Below, piece by piece: positions 1-7,511 of a stretch of DNA of 10,000 bases. Positions within the stretch are counted from its first letter, which is position 1. Each line of letters begins with the position of its first letter. The notes beneath the pieces were generated by a model. The model had not been told where the DNA came from. It was given only the letters and a program-made list of their open reading frames with translations, and ran no database searches. This DNA comes from Rheinheimera sp. (lineage in GTDB: Bacteria > Pseudomonadota > Gammaproteobacteria > Enterobacterales > Alteromonadaceae), in assembly GCF_020217005.1 (NCBI RefSeq), contig NZ_JAIWOI010000218.1, positions 1 to 10,000 of the forward strand, in the 5' to 3' direction. Position numbers and translations under genes: made by a program.

Positions 1-122
1 TCAACCCAGAAACGGTGAGTTTGCAGGTTAGGCAGGAAACGGCGCTTAGTTGCGTTGTTGGCGTGTGAACGACGGTTACCTACCATCGGACCCTTACCAG
101 TGATTTGGCACACTCTAGACAT
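1..122 (-). CDS. rpmB: 50S ribosomal protein L28, 5' part (runs off the left edge)
   Basis: Only the first 40 codons are in the window. The reverse strand reads [20 protein letters not shown] and continues through a basic stretch to QTHRFWV, which matches the N-terminal half of bacterial L28 almost residue for residue. L28 is a small basic protein of the large ribosomal subunit, usually about 78 residues, so roughly half is missing. The ATG is preceded by GGAG with a 10-nt spacer (plus-strand CTCC at 133-136), slightly long but usable. The gene follows radC on the same strand and has its own promoter at about 210-238. In related genomes rpmG (L33) follows immediately; it would lie beyond the left edge. 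Identification is secure. Confidence 0.96.
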   Translation of the reverse strand, partial: MSRVCQITGKGPMVGNRRSHANNATKRRFLPNLQTHRFWV

Positions 123-209
123 GTCAATGTTTCTCCAAAATTACTTCAGCTCGAGCTTCGTTCATCCTTCTGGCCAAGAAGAATGCCCCGGATTTCTGAA
201 AGGGCGCAA

Positions 210-238
210 TTTATACACGAAAGCCTGATCAAATTCAA
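210..238 (-). promoter_or_regulatory. Predicted sigma-70 promoter of rpmB
   Basis: Read on the minus strand there is a -35 box TTGAAT (plus 233-238), a 17-nt spacer and a -10 box TATAAA (plus 210-215). The following bases are GC-rich (TTGCGCCC), like the discriminators of ribosomal promoters that respond to ppGpp. Transcription would start near 203 and give a leader of about 80 nt before rpmB. Box quality and position are seen directly; growth-rate or stringent control is inferred. Confidence 0.65.
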
Positions 239-288
239 GCAAATCTGTACGGTTCAGGCGATCGTTTGCACATCCAAACTTCAGACCT

Positions 289-963
289 TTATAGCCAGCC
301 GCGTTCGGCAAAGGAAATAACCTCTGCATCACCTACCACAAAATGATCCAGCAACTTAATGTCGACAAGAGACATGGCTTGAGTCAGGCGTTCCGTTATA
401 ACCCGATCGGCACGGCTCGGCTCTGCAACTCCGGATGGATGATTGTGAGCCAAAATAACGGCGGCGGCATTATGCGCTAAAGCACTCTGAACTACAATAC
501 GCGGATACACAGGAGAGGCATCAATAGTGCCGAAAAATAACGGTTCAGCGCAAATTAGCCGGTGTTGACTGTCTAAATACAACAACATAAAAACTTCTCG
601 TTTTTGCGCCGCCAAACTTTGTTGCAGATACCGCTTCACCAAAGCAGGTTCGGTAAAGACAGTGTCGCGTTGCATACTTTGCACCAGGTAGCGCCTGCTT
701 AGCTCCATAACCGCTTGTAATTGCACATATTTTGCCGGTCCCAAACCATGGCCTTTGCAAAAGTCAGCCTGACTGGCCGCCAATAAAGGCCTTAGCCCAC
801 CAAACTGATGCAATAAAGTACGGGATAATTCCACCGCATCCATACCAGCCACACCAGTGCGTAAAAAAATAGCCAATAATTCGCCGTCCGATAAATGCTC
901 AGCACCGTAAGCCAGCAGTTTTTCTCTGGGCCTTTCACCTTCAGGCCAGCTTTTGATACTCAT
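289..963 (-). CDS. radC: RadC family protein (UPF0758, JAB/MPN domain)
   Basis: This 224-residue protein has the usual RadC length and architecture. Residues about 1-95 form the N-terminal helical helix-hairpin-helix-like part ([13 protein letters not shown] near 73-85). The rest is a JAB/MPN+ domain with the zinc-type motif HNHPSG at 173-178, the later aspartate D186 and an upstream glutamate in KREVF (E123), so the metal site looks intact. The C-terminus SFAERGWL is typical. RadC was once linked to DNA repair, but its biochemical role remains unsettled in the family. The start is supported by a strong AAGGAGG with a 5-nt spacer. It diverges from coaBC across 82 bp and lies upstream of rpmB, as in many gammaproteobacteria. 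I see no terminator between it and rpmB, so read-through is possible. Confidence 0.95.
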   Translation of the reverse strand: MSIKSWPEGERPREKLLAYGAEHLSDGELLAIFLRTGVAGMDAVELSRTLLHQFGGLRPLLAASQADFCKGHGLGPAKYVQLQAVMELSRRYLVQSMQRDTVFTEPALVKRYLQQSLAAQKREVFMLLYLDSQHRLICAEPLFFGTIDASPVYPRIVVQSALAHNAAAVILAHNHPSGVAEPSRADRVITERLTQAMSLVDIKLLDHFVVGDAEVISFAERGWL

Positions 964-1045
964 CTTCGCCTCCTTGAGTTTTTGTTTTCCTTCATCTTTC
1001 CGTGTTATCTTAACGCCAACTTAACCCCTTTTTGCTGCGACAGAC

Positions 1046-2269
1046 ATGGCACTATTACTGGCAGGAAAACGCATTTTATTAGGCATTAGCGGCGGTATTG
1101 CCGCTTACAAAAGTGCCGACTTAATCCGCCGTTTAAAAGAACGTGGCGCTGAAGTGCGGGTCGTTCAAACCGACGCCGCACGTGAATTTATTACGCCTTT
1201 AACGTTGCAGGCTTTATCTGGCCATCCTGTCGCCAACAGCCTGCTCGACCCCGCTGCTGAAGCGGCTATGGGCCATATAGAGCTCGCTAAATGGGCCGAT
1301 TTACTGCTGATAGCCCCAGCTTCGGCTGATTTAATTGCCCGCTTAGCTCATGGCATGGCCAACGATTTATTAAGCACTTGTGTGCTGGCGACCGATGCAC
1401 CTGTGGCCGTGGCACCTGCAATGAATCAGCAGATGTATAAAAATATAGCCACCAAAAACAATATAGATACATTAAAGACACGTAATTTTTACATTTGGGG
1501 TCCTGCAGCAGGCGAACAAGCCTGTGGTGATGTTGGGATGGGCCGGATGTTAGAGCCTTTGCAGCTGGTAGATTTAGTCCTTGAGCACTTTGCGCCGCGA
1601 GTTCAGCCTTTAGCTGGCGTATCGCTGGTGATTACCGCTGGCCCGACCCGCGAGCCTATTGATCCTGTGCGTTATATCTCCAATCACAGCTCTGGAAAAA
1701 TGGGCTTTGCCCTAGCTGAAGCCGCTGTGCGCTTAGGGGCGGACGTGACTTTAATTGCCGGACCTGTGCAGCTGGCAACACCAGCAGGCGTAAAACGTAT
1801 TGATGTGGTCACAGCCGCAGAGATGTATCAAGTCGCATTAGAGCAGGCAGTCAACGCAAGCATCTTTATCGGCTGCGCCGCTGTAGCAGATTATAAAGTG
1901 GCTCAGGTAGCGACTCAGAAGCTGAAAAAGACCAACGATGACAGCACCAGCCTGACCTTAGTGAAAAACCCCGACATTATTGCTGCTGTAGCTGCATTAA
2001 CGTCACAGAGACCTTTTACCGTAGGCTTTGCCGCTGAAACTCAGGATGTGGCCAATTATGCCCGGCAGAAACTGGCAAAGAAAAAACTGGATCTGATTTG
2101 CGCTAACGACGTATCTGTTTCTGGCCAGGGCTTTAATAGCGACCAAAATGCCCTCAGCGTGTTTTGGGCCGAAGGCGAACAGCAGTTTGGCTTACAAACC
2201 AAATCAGAGCTGGCGCAGCAACTTCTTTTATTGATTAACGAGCGTTATCTGCATGAAAAAAGCCATTGA
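1046..2269 (+). CDS. coaBC: Bifunctional phosphopantothenoylcysteine decarboxylase / phosphopantothenate-cysteine ligase
   Basis: This cytosolic flavoprotein catalyses two steps of coenzyme A synthesis. It joins 4'-phosphopantothenate to cysteine using CTP, then decarboxylates the product to 4'-phosphopantetheine. At 407 residues it is normal length. The N-terminal CoaC half (about 1-188) shows the flavin-binding start [12 protein letters not shown], the catalytic histidine in [10 protein letters not shown] (H77), the PAMN motif (N127) and the active-site cysteine in QACGD (C160). The C-terminal CoaB half starts around 190 with [20 protein letters not shown], has N212 in [10 protein letters not shown], the lysine cluster KLKK at 292-295 and the late ICANDVS motif. 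No strong Shine-Dalgarno precedes the ATG, but the start fits homologues within two residues. It overlaps dut by 17 nt and probably heads a coaBC-dut-slmA operon. No convincing promoter was found in the 82-bp gap from radC. Confidence 0.97.
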   Translation: MALLLAGKRILLGISGGIAAYKSADLIRRLKERGAEVRVVQTDAAREFITPLTLQALSGHPVANSLLDPAAEAAMGHIELAKWADLLLIAPASADLIARLAHGMANDLLSTCVLATDAPVAVAPAMNQQMYKNIATKNNIDTLKTRNFYIWGPAAGEQACGDVGMGRMLEPLQLVDLVLEHFAPRVQPLAGVSLVITAGPTREPIDPVRYISNHSSGKMGFALAEAAVRLGADVTLIAGPVQLATPAGVKRIDVVTAAEMYQVALEQAVNASIFIGCAAVADYKVAQVATQKLKKTNDDSTSLTLVKNPDIIAAVAALTSQRPFTVGFAAETQDVANYARQKLAKKKLDLICANDVSVSGQGFNSDQNALSVFWAEGEQQFGLQTKSELAQQLLLLINERYLHEKSH

Positions 2270-2711
2270 TTTAAAAATTCTCGACCCACGTATCGGCACT
2301 GAATTTCCATTACCTGCTTATGCCACACCAGGCAGCGCAGGTTTAGACTTAAGGGCTTGTCTGGATGCAGAACTACAACTGGCACCGGGCCAAACCACGC
2401 TGATCCCAACAGGTTTGGCTATTCATATTGGTGACGCTAATTTGTGCGCCACTATATTGCCACGCTCTGGTTTAGGTCATAAAAACGGCATAGTATTGGG
2501 TAACTTGGTAGGTTTAATCGACTCGGATTATCAGGGCCAGTTAATGGTGTCTATGTGGAACCGTTCGCAGGAACACTTCACTATCCAGCCAGGCGACCGT
2601 ATCGCTCAGCTGGTGTTTATGCCTGTGGTACAGGCAGAATTTAACATAGTTTCAGATTTTGACGCTTCAGACCGAGGCGAAGGTGGATTTGGTCACTCTG
2701 GCCGTCAGTAA
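2253..2711 (+). CDS. dut: Deoxyuridine 5'-triphosphate nucleotidohydrolase (dUTPase)
   Basis: This homotrimeric enzyme hydrolyses dUTP to dUMP and pyrophosphate. It keeps uracil out of DNA and supplies dUMP for thymidylate synthesis. The protein is 152 residues, the E. coli length, and carries all five dUTPase motifs. These are AGLDLR at 29-34, the PTGLAIHI region at 52-59, RSGLG at 71-75, [11 protein letters not shown] with the catalytic aspartate D90 and Y93, and the glycine-rich flexible tail [10 protein letters not shown] at 141-150, whose phenylalanine stacks on the uracil base. The start lies inside the end of coaBC in another frame, which suggests translational coupling because the upstream SD is weak. 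The same gene order occurs in E. coli. Confidence 0.98.
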   Translation: MKKAIDLKILDPRIGTEFPLPAYATPGSAGLDLRACLDAELQLAPGQTTLIPTGLAIHIGDANLCATILPRSGLGHKNGIVLGNLVGLIDSDYQGQLMVSMWNRSQEHFTIQPGDRIAQLVFMPVVQAEFNIVSDFDASDRGEGGFGHSGRQ

Positions 2712-2729
2712 TTAGTGACAAGGATATCC

Positions 2730-3323
2730 ATGGCAACGACAAAACGTCCCAACCGCAAAGAAGATATTTTGCAGGCGCTGGCCGCTATGCTGCAAAGCCA
2801 TGCGGGCCAGCGCATTACCACGGCCGCTTTGGCAGCTCAGGTGGGTGTATCCGAAGCGGCTTTGTACCGGCACTTCCCTAGCAAAGCCCGGATGTTTGAG
2901 GGCTTGATCGACTTTATTGAAGACACCTTGTTGTCGCGCATTAATGCGATAGTGCAGGAGCACAAACAAACCGAACAGCGCATAGAACTCATTATGCAGC
3001 TGTTGCTGATTTTCGCCGAACGTAACCCCGGCATCTGCCGCATTCTGACTGGTGATGCCTTACAGGGCGAACAGGAACGTTTGCAGGAACGCATCAGCGC
3101 CTTGTATGAAAAGCTGGAGACTCAGTTAAAACAATGCCTACGCGAACGTAAATTACGTGAAGGCAAAAGTTTTAGCGTGGATGAAGGTGATTTAGCCAAC
3201 CTGTTGCTGGGCATTTGTGAAGGCAAAATGCAACAGTTTGTCCGTTCAGGTTTTGCCCGCTTGCCAACAGCTCAGTGGCCTAACCAATGGGCTTTGCTGC
3301 AGAAAACTTTGTTTGCGGTTTAA
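2730..3323 (+). CDS. slmA: Nucleoid occlusion protein SlmA (TetR-type DNA-binding protein)
   Basis: SlmA binds palindromic chromosomal sites and blocks FtsZ ring assembly over the nucleoid, preventing division through unsegregated DNA. The 197-residue product has a TetR-type helix-turn-helix ([22 protein letters not shown] within residues 28-49, followed by PSKARMF) and an all-helical C-terminal dimer and FtsZ-binding domain with the family motifs [14 protein letters not shown] (95-108) and [15 protein letters not shown] (161-175). I chose the ATG at 2730 over an in-frame GTG at 2715: AAGGA stands 5 nt before it, the GTG would place that site inside the gene, and [14 protein letters not shown] aligns with homologues. 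It lies 18 nt after dut and ends just before a strong terminator. I noticed no SlmA-type binding palindrome in the window. Confidence 0.96.
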   Translation: MATTKRPNRKEDILQALAAMLQSHAGQRITTAALAAQVGVSEAALYRHFPSKARMFEGLIDFIEDTLLSRINAIVQEHKQTEQRIELIMQLLLIFAERNPGICRILTGDALQGEQERLQERISALYEKLETQLKQCLRERKLREGKSFSVDEGDLANLLLGICEGKMQQFVRSGFARLPTAQWPNQWALLQKTLFAV

Positions 3324-3332
3324 GCCAGAGAT

Positions 3333-3362
3333 AAAAAAACCGGTCAGCTGACCGTTTTTTTT
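3333..3362. terminator. Bidirectional intrinsic terminator between slmA and dgkA
   Basis: A perfect 5-bp GC-rich stem, CGGTC-AGCT-GACCG (3341-3354), is flanked by seven A residues (3333-3339) and eight T residues (3355-3362). The A and T runs can extend the stem, and each strand has a U-tract after the hairpin, so it can end both slmA (stop at 3323) and the convergent dgkA (stop at 3378). Confidence 0.9.
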
Positions 3363-3377
3363 ATTGTGTAAATTCGC

Positions 3378-3749
3378 TTAGTTAAACTTCTGCCATATGG
3401 CAGCAACCCAAACTAAGGCGACAAAGACAAGTGCCGAAGTTACCGCAGCTGAGCCCATATCTTTAGCCCGGCCTGATAATTCATGTCGCTCTAAACTGAC
3501 ACGGTCGGTTAAGGCTTCAATGGCTGAGTTTAATAACTCAACAATAATCACCAGTAACCAAACCCCCATCAAAATAGCAAAGTGACCAAAATCAGCAGCT
3601 AAATACCAGGCAAAAGGAATAGCAGCTAAAGTAAGGCCAGCTTCCTGACGAAAAGCGGCTTCGTTCACCCAGGCTGCAGTAAAACCTTTACGGCTACAAT
3701 CCGCAGCTTTAATAATACGCCCAAAACCTGTGCCGTTTGGCTTGCTCAT
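3378..3749 (-). CDS. dgkA: Diacylglycerol kinase, small integral membrane type
   Basis: DgkA is a trimeric inner-membrane enzyme that phosphorylates diacylglycerol with ATP. It recycles lipid left by membrane-derived oligosaccharide or lipid A modification. The 123-residue protein matches the family length. It has an N-terminal amphipathic part with NEAAFRQE (29-36), then three hydrophobic helices at about 38-52, 57-73 and 101-118. The hallmark IVELLNSAIEALTDR (69-83) holds the catalytic glutamate E71, N74 and E78; HELSGRAKDMGSAAV (89-103) is the other conserved loop. The ATG has AAGGA with a 6-nt spacer. It follows pyrE on the same strand, separated by a 127-bp palindromic element. In E. coli dgkA sits elsewhere, next to lexA and plsB, so this placement is lineage-specific. 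Confidence 0.96.
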   Translation of the reverse strand: MSKPNGTGFGRIIKAADCSRKGFTAAWVNEAAFRQEAGLTLAAIPFAWYLAADFGHFAILMGVWLLVIIVELLNSAIEALTDRVSLERHELSGRAKDMGSAAVTSALVFVALVWVAAIWQKFN

Positions 3750-3762
3750 AGCTTGTCCTTAT

Positions 3763-3889
3763 TATACCCGTCGTACTTGAAGCTGCAGCTTTGTTGACTA
3801 CGCCCTCTCGCCCCAGTCACATAGGTTAACTATGCTCCTGGGGTCTCGCTGACTTGTCGCCTCCCTGCAACTCCAATTACTTGGGTCTA
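3763..3889. repeat. 127-bp palindromic intergenic element (MITE/REP-like)
   Basis: The stretch is bounded by imperfect inverted ends, TATACCCG...TGCAG on the left (3763-3788) and CTGCAACT...GGGTCTA on the right (3864-3889). At its exact centre is a hairpin: CCCCAG (3811-3816), a 3-nt bulge, CATAG (3820-3824), loop GTTAA, CTATG (3830-3834), a 3-nt bulge, CTGGGG (3838-3843). The outer arms pair only in part and the segments between arms and core pair poorly. No open reading frame is evident. Removing it would leave only 29 nt between pyrE and dgkA, normal operon spacing, which suggests insertion. From memory, similar sequences with TATACCC ends and a CCCCAG...CTGGGG core are scattered between genes in Shewanella and Rheinheimera-like genomes. 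The window itself has one copy, so the repeat status rests on that recollection. Confidence 0.7.
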
Positions 3890-3905
3890 AAACATGGTTA
3901 AAACC

Positions 3906-4550
3906 TTAGCTCACACCATATTGGGCACGGTAAGCAGACACAGCTTCTAAATACTGGGCCAGCTCTGGTTTGCCTTGCAGGTAGTGGATTAAGTCGTTTA
4001 AACAAATGATAGACACCACTTGAGTGCCAAAGTCGCGTTCAACTTCCTGAATAGCTGAAAGTTCGCCCTGGCCTTTTTCCTGACGGTCCAGTGCAATCAG
4101 TACGCCACTTAAACTGGCACCTTGTGCCTGGATCAGCTGCATCGATTCACGAATTGCAGTACCGGCCGTGATCACATCATCCACCAGCATCACTTTGCCC
4201 TGTAAAGGCGACCCTACTAAGTTGCCACCTTCGCCATGGGTTTTGGCTTCTTTGCGGTTAAAGCAATAAGGCACATCTTTACCATACTGATCAAACAAAG
4301 CCACAGCTGTCGTCGTTGCTATAGGAATGCCTTTGTAGGCAGGGCCAAACAACAGGTCAAACTCAACACCAGCATCTTCTAAAGCAGCGGCATAAAACCG
4401 GCCTAAACGGGCTAAATCGCCGCCTGTATTAAATAAACCTGCGTTAAAAAAATACGGGCTGGTACGGCCGGATTTCAGTGTAAAACTGCCAAACTTCAGG
4501 ACCTGACGCGACAAGGCAAATTCAATAAAGTCTATTTGAAACTGTTTCAT
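3906..4550 (-). CDS. pyrE: Orotate phosphoribosyltransferase
   Basis: PyrE makes orotidine 5'-monophosphate from orotate and phosphoribosyl pyrophosphate, the fifth step of pyrimidine synthesis. The protein has 214 residues, against 213 in E. coli. It shows the orotate-binding start [16 protein letters not shown] (23-38), the flexible catalytic loop [11 protein letters not shown] (99-109) that closes over the partner subunit's active site, and the PRPP-binding motif [13 protein letters not shown] (120-132). The start fits homologues exactly, although the nearest SD-like sequence (GAGG) is 12 nt away, so translation may partly depend on coupling to rph 33 nt upstream. That gap is too short for the GC-rich attenuator that controls pyrE in E. 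coli. Confidence 0.97.
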   Translation of the reverse strand: MKQFQIDFIEFALSRQVLKFGSFTLKSGRTSPYFFNAGLFNTGGDLARLGRFYAAALEDAGVEFDLLFGPAYKGIPIATTTAVALFDQYGKDVPYCFNRKEAKTHGEGGNLVGSPLQGKVMLVDDVITAGTAIRESMQLIQAQGASLSGVLIALDRQEKGQGELSAIQEVERDFGTQVVSIICLNDLIHYLQGKPELAQYLEAVSAYRAQYGVS

Positions 4551-4571
4551 AACTTAGTGTGACCTCAAAAC

Positions 4572-4588
4572 CTTAAGTAAAACTTAAG
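4572..4588 (-). other. Small AT-rich hairpin over the rph stop codon
   Basis: On the minus strand CTTAAGT-TTT-ACTTAAG forms a perfect 7-bp stem with a 3-nt loop that includes the rph stop codon, followed by GGTTTTGAGG. The stem has only two G:C pairs and the T run is only four, so it is unlikely to terminate transcription by itself. It may be chance or a weak pause or coupling element. Confidence 0.3.
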
Positions 4589-5297
4589 CTAAAACGCGTT
4601 TTTGTTCGTCGATAATTTCACGGATGGCGTGTTTGCCTAATTCCATCATCTGCTGCATTTCTTCAAAGCTAAATGGCGCTTCTTCAGCCGTGCCCTGAAT
4701 TTCAATGATTTTGCCTGTTTCAGTCATGACGATGTTCATATCGGTTTCAGCGTTTGAATCTTCGGCGTAGTCTAAATCGGCCACAGCAGTGCCTTTATAA
4801 ACACCCACAGAAACTGCAGCCACCATAAAATTCAATGGGTTGGTTTTAATCATGCCTTTAGCGCGCATAAAATTCAGCGCATCCACTAAAGCCACACAAG
4901 CACCGGTAATAGAGGCAGTGCGGGTGCCACCATCGGCCTGGATCACGTCACAGTCGATCGTAATAGTGTTTTCACCCAACAGCTTTAAATCTACAGCAGT
5001 ACGCAAAGCGCGGCCAATCAGGCGCTGAATCTCCATAGTACGGCCGCCTTGCTTGCCTTTGGCAGCTTCACGCTCGTTACGGGTATGAGTGGCGCGTGGC
5101 AACATGCCATATTCAGCTGTGATCCAGCCTTTGCCCTGGCCTTTCATAAAACGTGGCACACCTTCAATCACGCTGGCAGTACAAATAACTTTGGTGTTAC
5201 CAAACTCAACCAATACTGAACCTTCAGCATGAGCCGTAAATTGACGGGTGAAAGTAATAGGACGAATTTGACTCGCTGTTCTGCCGCTAGGACGCAT
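4584..5297 (-). CDS. rph: Ribonuclease PH (tRNA 3'-end trimming phosphorolytic exonuclease)
   Basis: RNase PH removes nucleotides after the CCA end of tRNA precursors using phosphate and releasing nucleoside diphosphates. It works in the cytosol as a hexamer. The 237-residue frame is intact and full length, unlike the frameshifted rph-1 allele of E. coli K-12. Key residues are present: R86 in [16 protein letters not shown] (84-99), the phosphate-binding GTR at 124-126 in [10 protein letters not shown], and the metal-binding D180 and D186 in [10 protein letters not shown]. The start has GAGG with a 7-nt spacer and matches the family N-terminus MRPSGR. A promoter with a consensus -10 lies just upstream. 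It is first in an rph-pyrE(-dgkA) transcript and diverges from yicC. Confidence 0.97.
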   Translation of the reverse strand: MRPSGRTASQIRPITFTRQFTAHAEGSVLVEFGNTKVICTASVIEGVPRFMKGQGKGWITAEYGMLPRATHTRNEREAAKGKQGGRTMEIQRLIGRALRTAVDLKLLGENTITIDCDVIQADGGTRTASITGACVALVDALNFMRAKGMIKTNPLNFMVAAVSVGVYKGTAVADLDYAEDSNAETDMNIVMTETGKIIEIQGTAEEAPFSFEEMQQMMELGKHAIREIIDEQKRVLA

Positions 5298-5330
5298 GGT
5301 GAAGCCTCAACCTGATATTAAAAGTGCTTC

Positions 5331-5360
5331 ATTATAGGGATTTCACCCTTGCAGTGCCAT
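5331..5360 (-). promoter_or_regulatory. Predicted promoter of rph-pyrE
   Basis: On the minus strand a perfect -10 TATAAT (plus 5331-5336) is preceded, after 18 nt, by ATGGCA (plus 5355-5360, 4 of 6 consensus bases). Transcription would start near 5324, giving a leader of about 27 nt to the rph ATG. There is no hairpin in that leader. Confidence 0.55.
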
Positions 5361-5480
5361 CTATACGCTAAGTAAATGCGGCAAGGCGTTTTTTGCATCA
5401 AAGCTGTGACAGGATCTGATCGCACATTTCATCGCAGAGCGCAGGTAACGCAGCTGTGGCTACAAGTGCGACGGGCAGAT

Positions 5481-5510
5481 TAGACGAATCATGCCTGAAC
5501 TGGGTATACT
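5481..5510 (+). promoter_or_regulatory. Predicted promoter of yicC
   Basis: TAGACG (5481-5486, 4 of 6) and TATACT (5505-5510, 5 of 6) are separated by 18 nt. Transcription would start near 5517, about 25 nt before the chosen yicC ATG. An in-frame ATG at 5491 falls inside this promoter, which argues against it as the start codon. Confidence 0.5.
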
Positions 5511-5541
5511 CGCTAAAATTAAGTTTTTTCAGGACACAGTT

Positions 5542-6402
5542 ATGATCCACAGTATGACCGCTTATGCCCGCCACGAAATTCGTGCCAGCTGGGGCAATGC
5601 CGTTTGGGAAATCCGCTCCGTTAACCAACGTTATCTGGAAAGCTATTTCCGCCTGCCAGAACAGTTTCGTTGCTTAGAAGGTTTATTACGCGACAAACTG
5701 CGGCAGAAACTGCACCGCGGCAAACTGGAAATCAACCTGAAATACAGCGCTTCAAACACTGCTGGCGAGTTAAAAATTAACGAAGCTTTGGCCAAACAAT
5801 TGATGCAAAGCGCAAGTGCTCTGGCCGAGCAAAGCGGCAAGGCCCAGTTAAACGTGGTCGATATTCTGCGCTGGCCTGGTGTGATGGAAACTCAGGAAGA
5901 AGACATCGACAGCTTACAAGCCGAACTGATGGCAGCCTTTGACGCCGCCTTAGTCGACTTCGTTGCAGGCCGTGGCCGTGAAGGTGTCGCCATAGAGCAA
6001 ATGATCCGCGACCGTCTGGATCAAATCTCTACTCATGTCAGCACCTTACGCACGCATTTACCACAAGCCCTGCAATGGCAACGCGACAAAATGTTGAATC
6101 GCCTGCAGGAAGTAAAAGCCGAACTGGACCAAAACCGCCTCGAGCAGGAAATGGCCTTTTTAGCCCAGAAATCTGACGTGGCAGAAGAGCTGGACCGTTT
6201 AGACGCTCATATCAAAGAAACCCGCCACAGCCTGAAACAAGGCGGAGCCATAGGCCGCCGCCTCGATTTTATGATGCAGGAATTCAACCGCGAAGCGAAC
6301 ACCTTATCCTCGAAAGCCATCTCAACCGAGATCACTAATACAGCGGTGGAGCTGAAGGTTTTGATTGAGCAAATGAGAGAGCAAATTCAGAATATTGAAT
6401 AA
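5542..6402 (+). CDS. yicC: YicC family endoribonuclease
   Basis: The 286-residue product matches E. coli YicC (287) along its whole length. It starts MIHSMTAYARHE and has an N-terminal YicC domain (about 1-155, with EIRSVNQRYLESYFRLPEQF near 23-42 and VVDILRWPGVM at 105-115). It ends with the highly conserved DUF1732 region (about 200-286), including EELDRLDAHIKET, GRRLDFMMQEFNREANTLSSK and EQMREQIQNIE. Family members have been described as endoribonucleases acting on RNAs such as the small RNA RyhB; the physiological substrates here are unknown. I start it at 5542, not at the in-frame ATG at 5491, because AGGA lies 7 nt upstream, homologues begin here, and a promoter overlaps the earlier codon. 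It diverges from rph, as in E. coli. Confidence 0.95.
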   Translation: MIHSMTAYARHEIRASWGNAVWEIRSVNQRYLESYFRLPEQFRCLEGLLRDKLRQKLHRGKLEINLKYSASNTAGELKINEALAKQLMQSASALAEQSGKAQLNVVDILRWPGVMETQEEDIDSLQAELMAAFDAALVDFVAGRGREGVAIEQMIRDRLDQISTHVSTLRTHLPQALQWQRDKMLNRLQEVKAELDQNRLEQEMAFLAQKSDVAEELDRLDAHIKETRHSLKQGGAIGRRLDFMMQEFNREANTLSSKAISTEITNTAVELKVLIEQMREQIQNIE

Positions 6403-6419
6403 TGCAACATGCAACCAAC

Positions 6420-6444
6420 AAAAAGCCGCTATAAAAAGCGGCTT
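6420..6444. terminator. Hairpin terminator between convergent yicC and oxidoreductase gene
   Basis: AAGCCGCT (6423-6430) and AGCGGCTT (6437-6444) form a perfect 8-bp stem with a 6-nt loop. On the minus strand the stem runs into a T tract (TTTTTGTTGG), so it fits best as the end of the oxidoreductase operon (stop at 6470). On the plus strand there is no long T run, so it is a weaker terminator for yicC (stop at 6402). Confidence 0.75.
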
Positions 6445-6469
6445 CCCAATTCAGAATTAACACCCAAAG

Positions 6470-7462
6470 CTACTTACAAAGCCCCCTAGGCAACAACCCC
6501 GCCGCTATATAAGCATCATCAATCAGTTGCATCTGATCTATGGCGTCGCGGCCACCTGTCAGCGGTTTGGTTTCGCCTTTGATGCAGCTCAGAGTGTGTT
6601 CAAGCTGGTGGTCGTAGGTGGTATCGCCTTTGATTTGATACTCATGGGTTTCGCCGTCTTTGGTGAGGCACAATTTATGGCCCTGATGCGGCGCGACCAG
6701 GTTCAAGACTTCCAGTTGAGCTTTGTCGCCCTCGAGATACAAAGATGCATCGTGATGACGGCTTAAATGTTCGCTCATGGCACAGCCAACATAACACAAA
6801 GGGCCGTTCGGGAACTGCAGGCGAAGCTCGAAGCTGCTATCGAGCTGAGGTTTAGGGCAAATGGCCTCGGCCCATAAAATCTCTGAAGTGCTGCCAAATA
6901 AAGTGCGTAACCAGTGCAGTGGATAACAGCCTAGATCCATTAAAGCGCCGCCCCCTAAAGGCACGTTGTGGCGCAACGAACCCGGTGTTTCGGCAATACG
7001 TACTGAAAAATTGCTGCGCACTGTGTGGATAGTGCCAAGCTCACCGCTCTTTAATAGCCGCTCTACTTCGGCAAACACCGGATGAAAGCGGTAGTGATAC
7101 CCTTCAATCAGTAAACGGCCACTGGCATCTGCAGCCGCCACCATAGCTTTGGCTTCTGCAGCGTCCATGGCAAAAGGCTTTTCGCACAACACATGCTTGC
7201 CTTGTTGCAAAGCTTTAATGGACCACTCTGCATGCATAGAAGGCGGTAAAGCGTTGTAAATCAGGTCGATATCATCACGAGTGACTAGCGCTTCATAACT
7301 GCCTAATGCCAGTTCTATATCAAACTGCTTAGCAAAAACCTGAGCTTTTTCCAAAGTGGATGCAGCCACCGCAGCTATCACTGCATCTGAGCGCTTGGCA
7401 GCGGGCTGAATAATAGCCTTGTCGGCAATGCGTGCTGCACCTAATAAACCTATACGGATCAT
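6470..7462 (-). CDS. Gfo/Idh/MocA family NAD(P)-dependent oxidoreductase
   Basis: The 330-residue cytosolic protein has an N-terminal Rossmann domain beginning IGLLGAARIADK (4-15), the family signature CEKPFAMD (93-100, with the catalytic-type lysine K95), then GYHYRFHP (121-128). The C-terminal alpha/beta substrate domain contains GGGALMDLGCYPLHWLR (170-186), in which D176 and H183 sit where the family keeps its proton-relay residues. This form resembles the glucose-fructose oxidoreductase and dihydrodiol dehydrogenase-like branch. Family members oxidise or reduce sugars and related polyols, but the substrate cannot be read from the sequence. No signal peptide is seen. The ATG has AAGGA with a 6-nt spacer. 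It starts 49 nt after the GH94 phosphorylase gene on the same strand, so co-transcription and a role with that enzyme's sugar or its products is a reasonable inference. Confidence 0.9.
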   Translation of the reverse strand: MIRIGLLGAARIADKAIIQPAAKRSDAVIAAVAASTLEKAQVFAKQFDIELALGSYEALVTRDDIDLIYNALPPSMHAEWSIKALQQGKHVLCEKPFAMDAAEAKAMVAAADASGRLLIEGYHYRFHPVFAEVERLLKSGELGTIHTVRSNFSVRIAETPGSLRHNVPLGGGALMDLGCYPLHWLRTLFGSTSEILWAEAICPKPQLDSSFELRLQFPNGPLCYVGCAMSEHLSRHHDASLYLEGDKAQLEVLNLVAPHQGHKLCLTKDGETHEYQIKGDTTYDHQLEHTLSCIKGETKPLTGGRDAIDQMQLIDDAYIAAGLLPRGLCK

Positions 7463-7511
7463 AGCTATTCCTTTTATTTAGCCCTTTGCCTTATGCTCTT
7501 GGCCCACTAGC

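Noticed and set aside
964..1045. Promoters for the divergent radC and coaBC genes
   Set aside because: Only poor matches were seen (for example TTGTTT at 982-987 and TATCTT at 1006-1011, 18 nt apart), not good enough to annotate even though promoters must exist here.
2715..2729. In-frame GTG as the slmA start (202 residues)
   Set aside because: The Shine-Dalgarno AAGGA lies inside this extension and is correctly spaced for the ATG at 2730, which also matches the family N-terminus.
3761..3766. Perfect TATAAT on the minus strand just before dgkA
   Set aside because: A start about 7 nt downstream would leave almost no leader and fall within the ribosome-binding site, and no -35 box is found at 16-18 nt. 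The hexamer is largely the end of the palindromic element.
5361..5480. Possible small gene or regulatory RNA between rph and yicC
   Set aside because: No frame with a start, ribosome-binding site and recognisable product, and no hairpin plus T run, was seen. An open frame on the minus strand here runs into yicC and looks like a shadow.
5491..5541. In-frame upstream ATG for yicC (303 residues)
   Set aside because: It overlaps a predicted promoter, lacks a ribosome-binding site, and adds 17 residues absent from the E. coli homologue.
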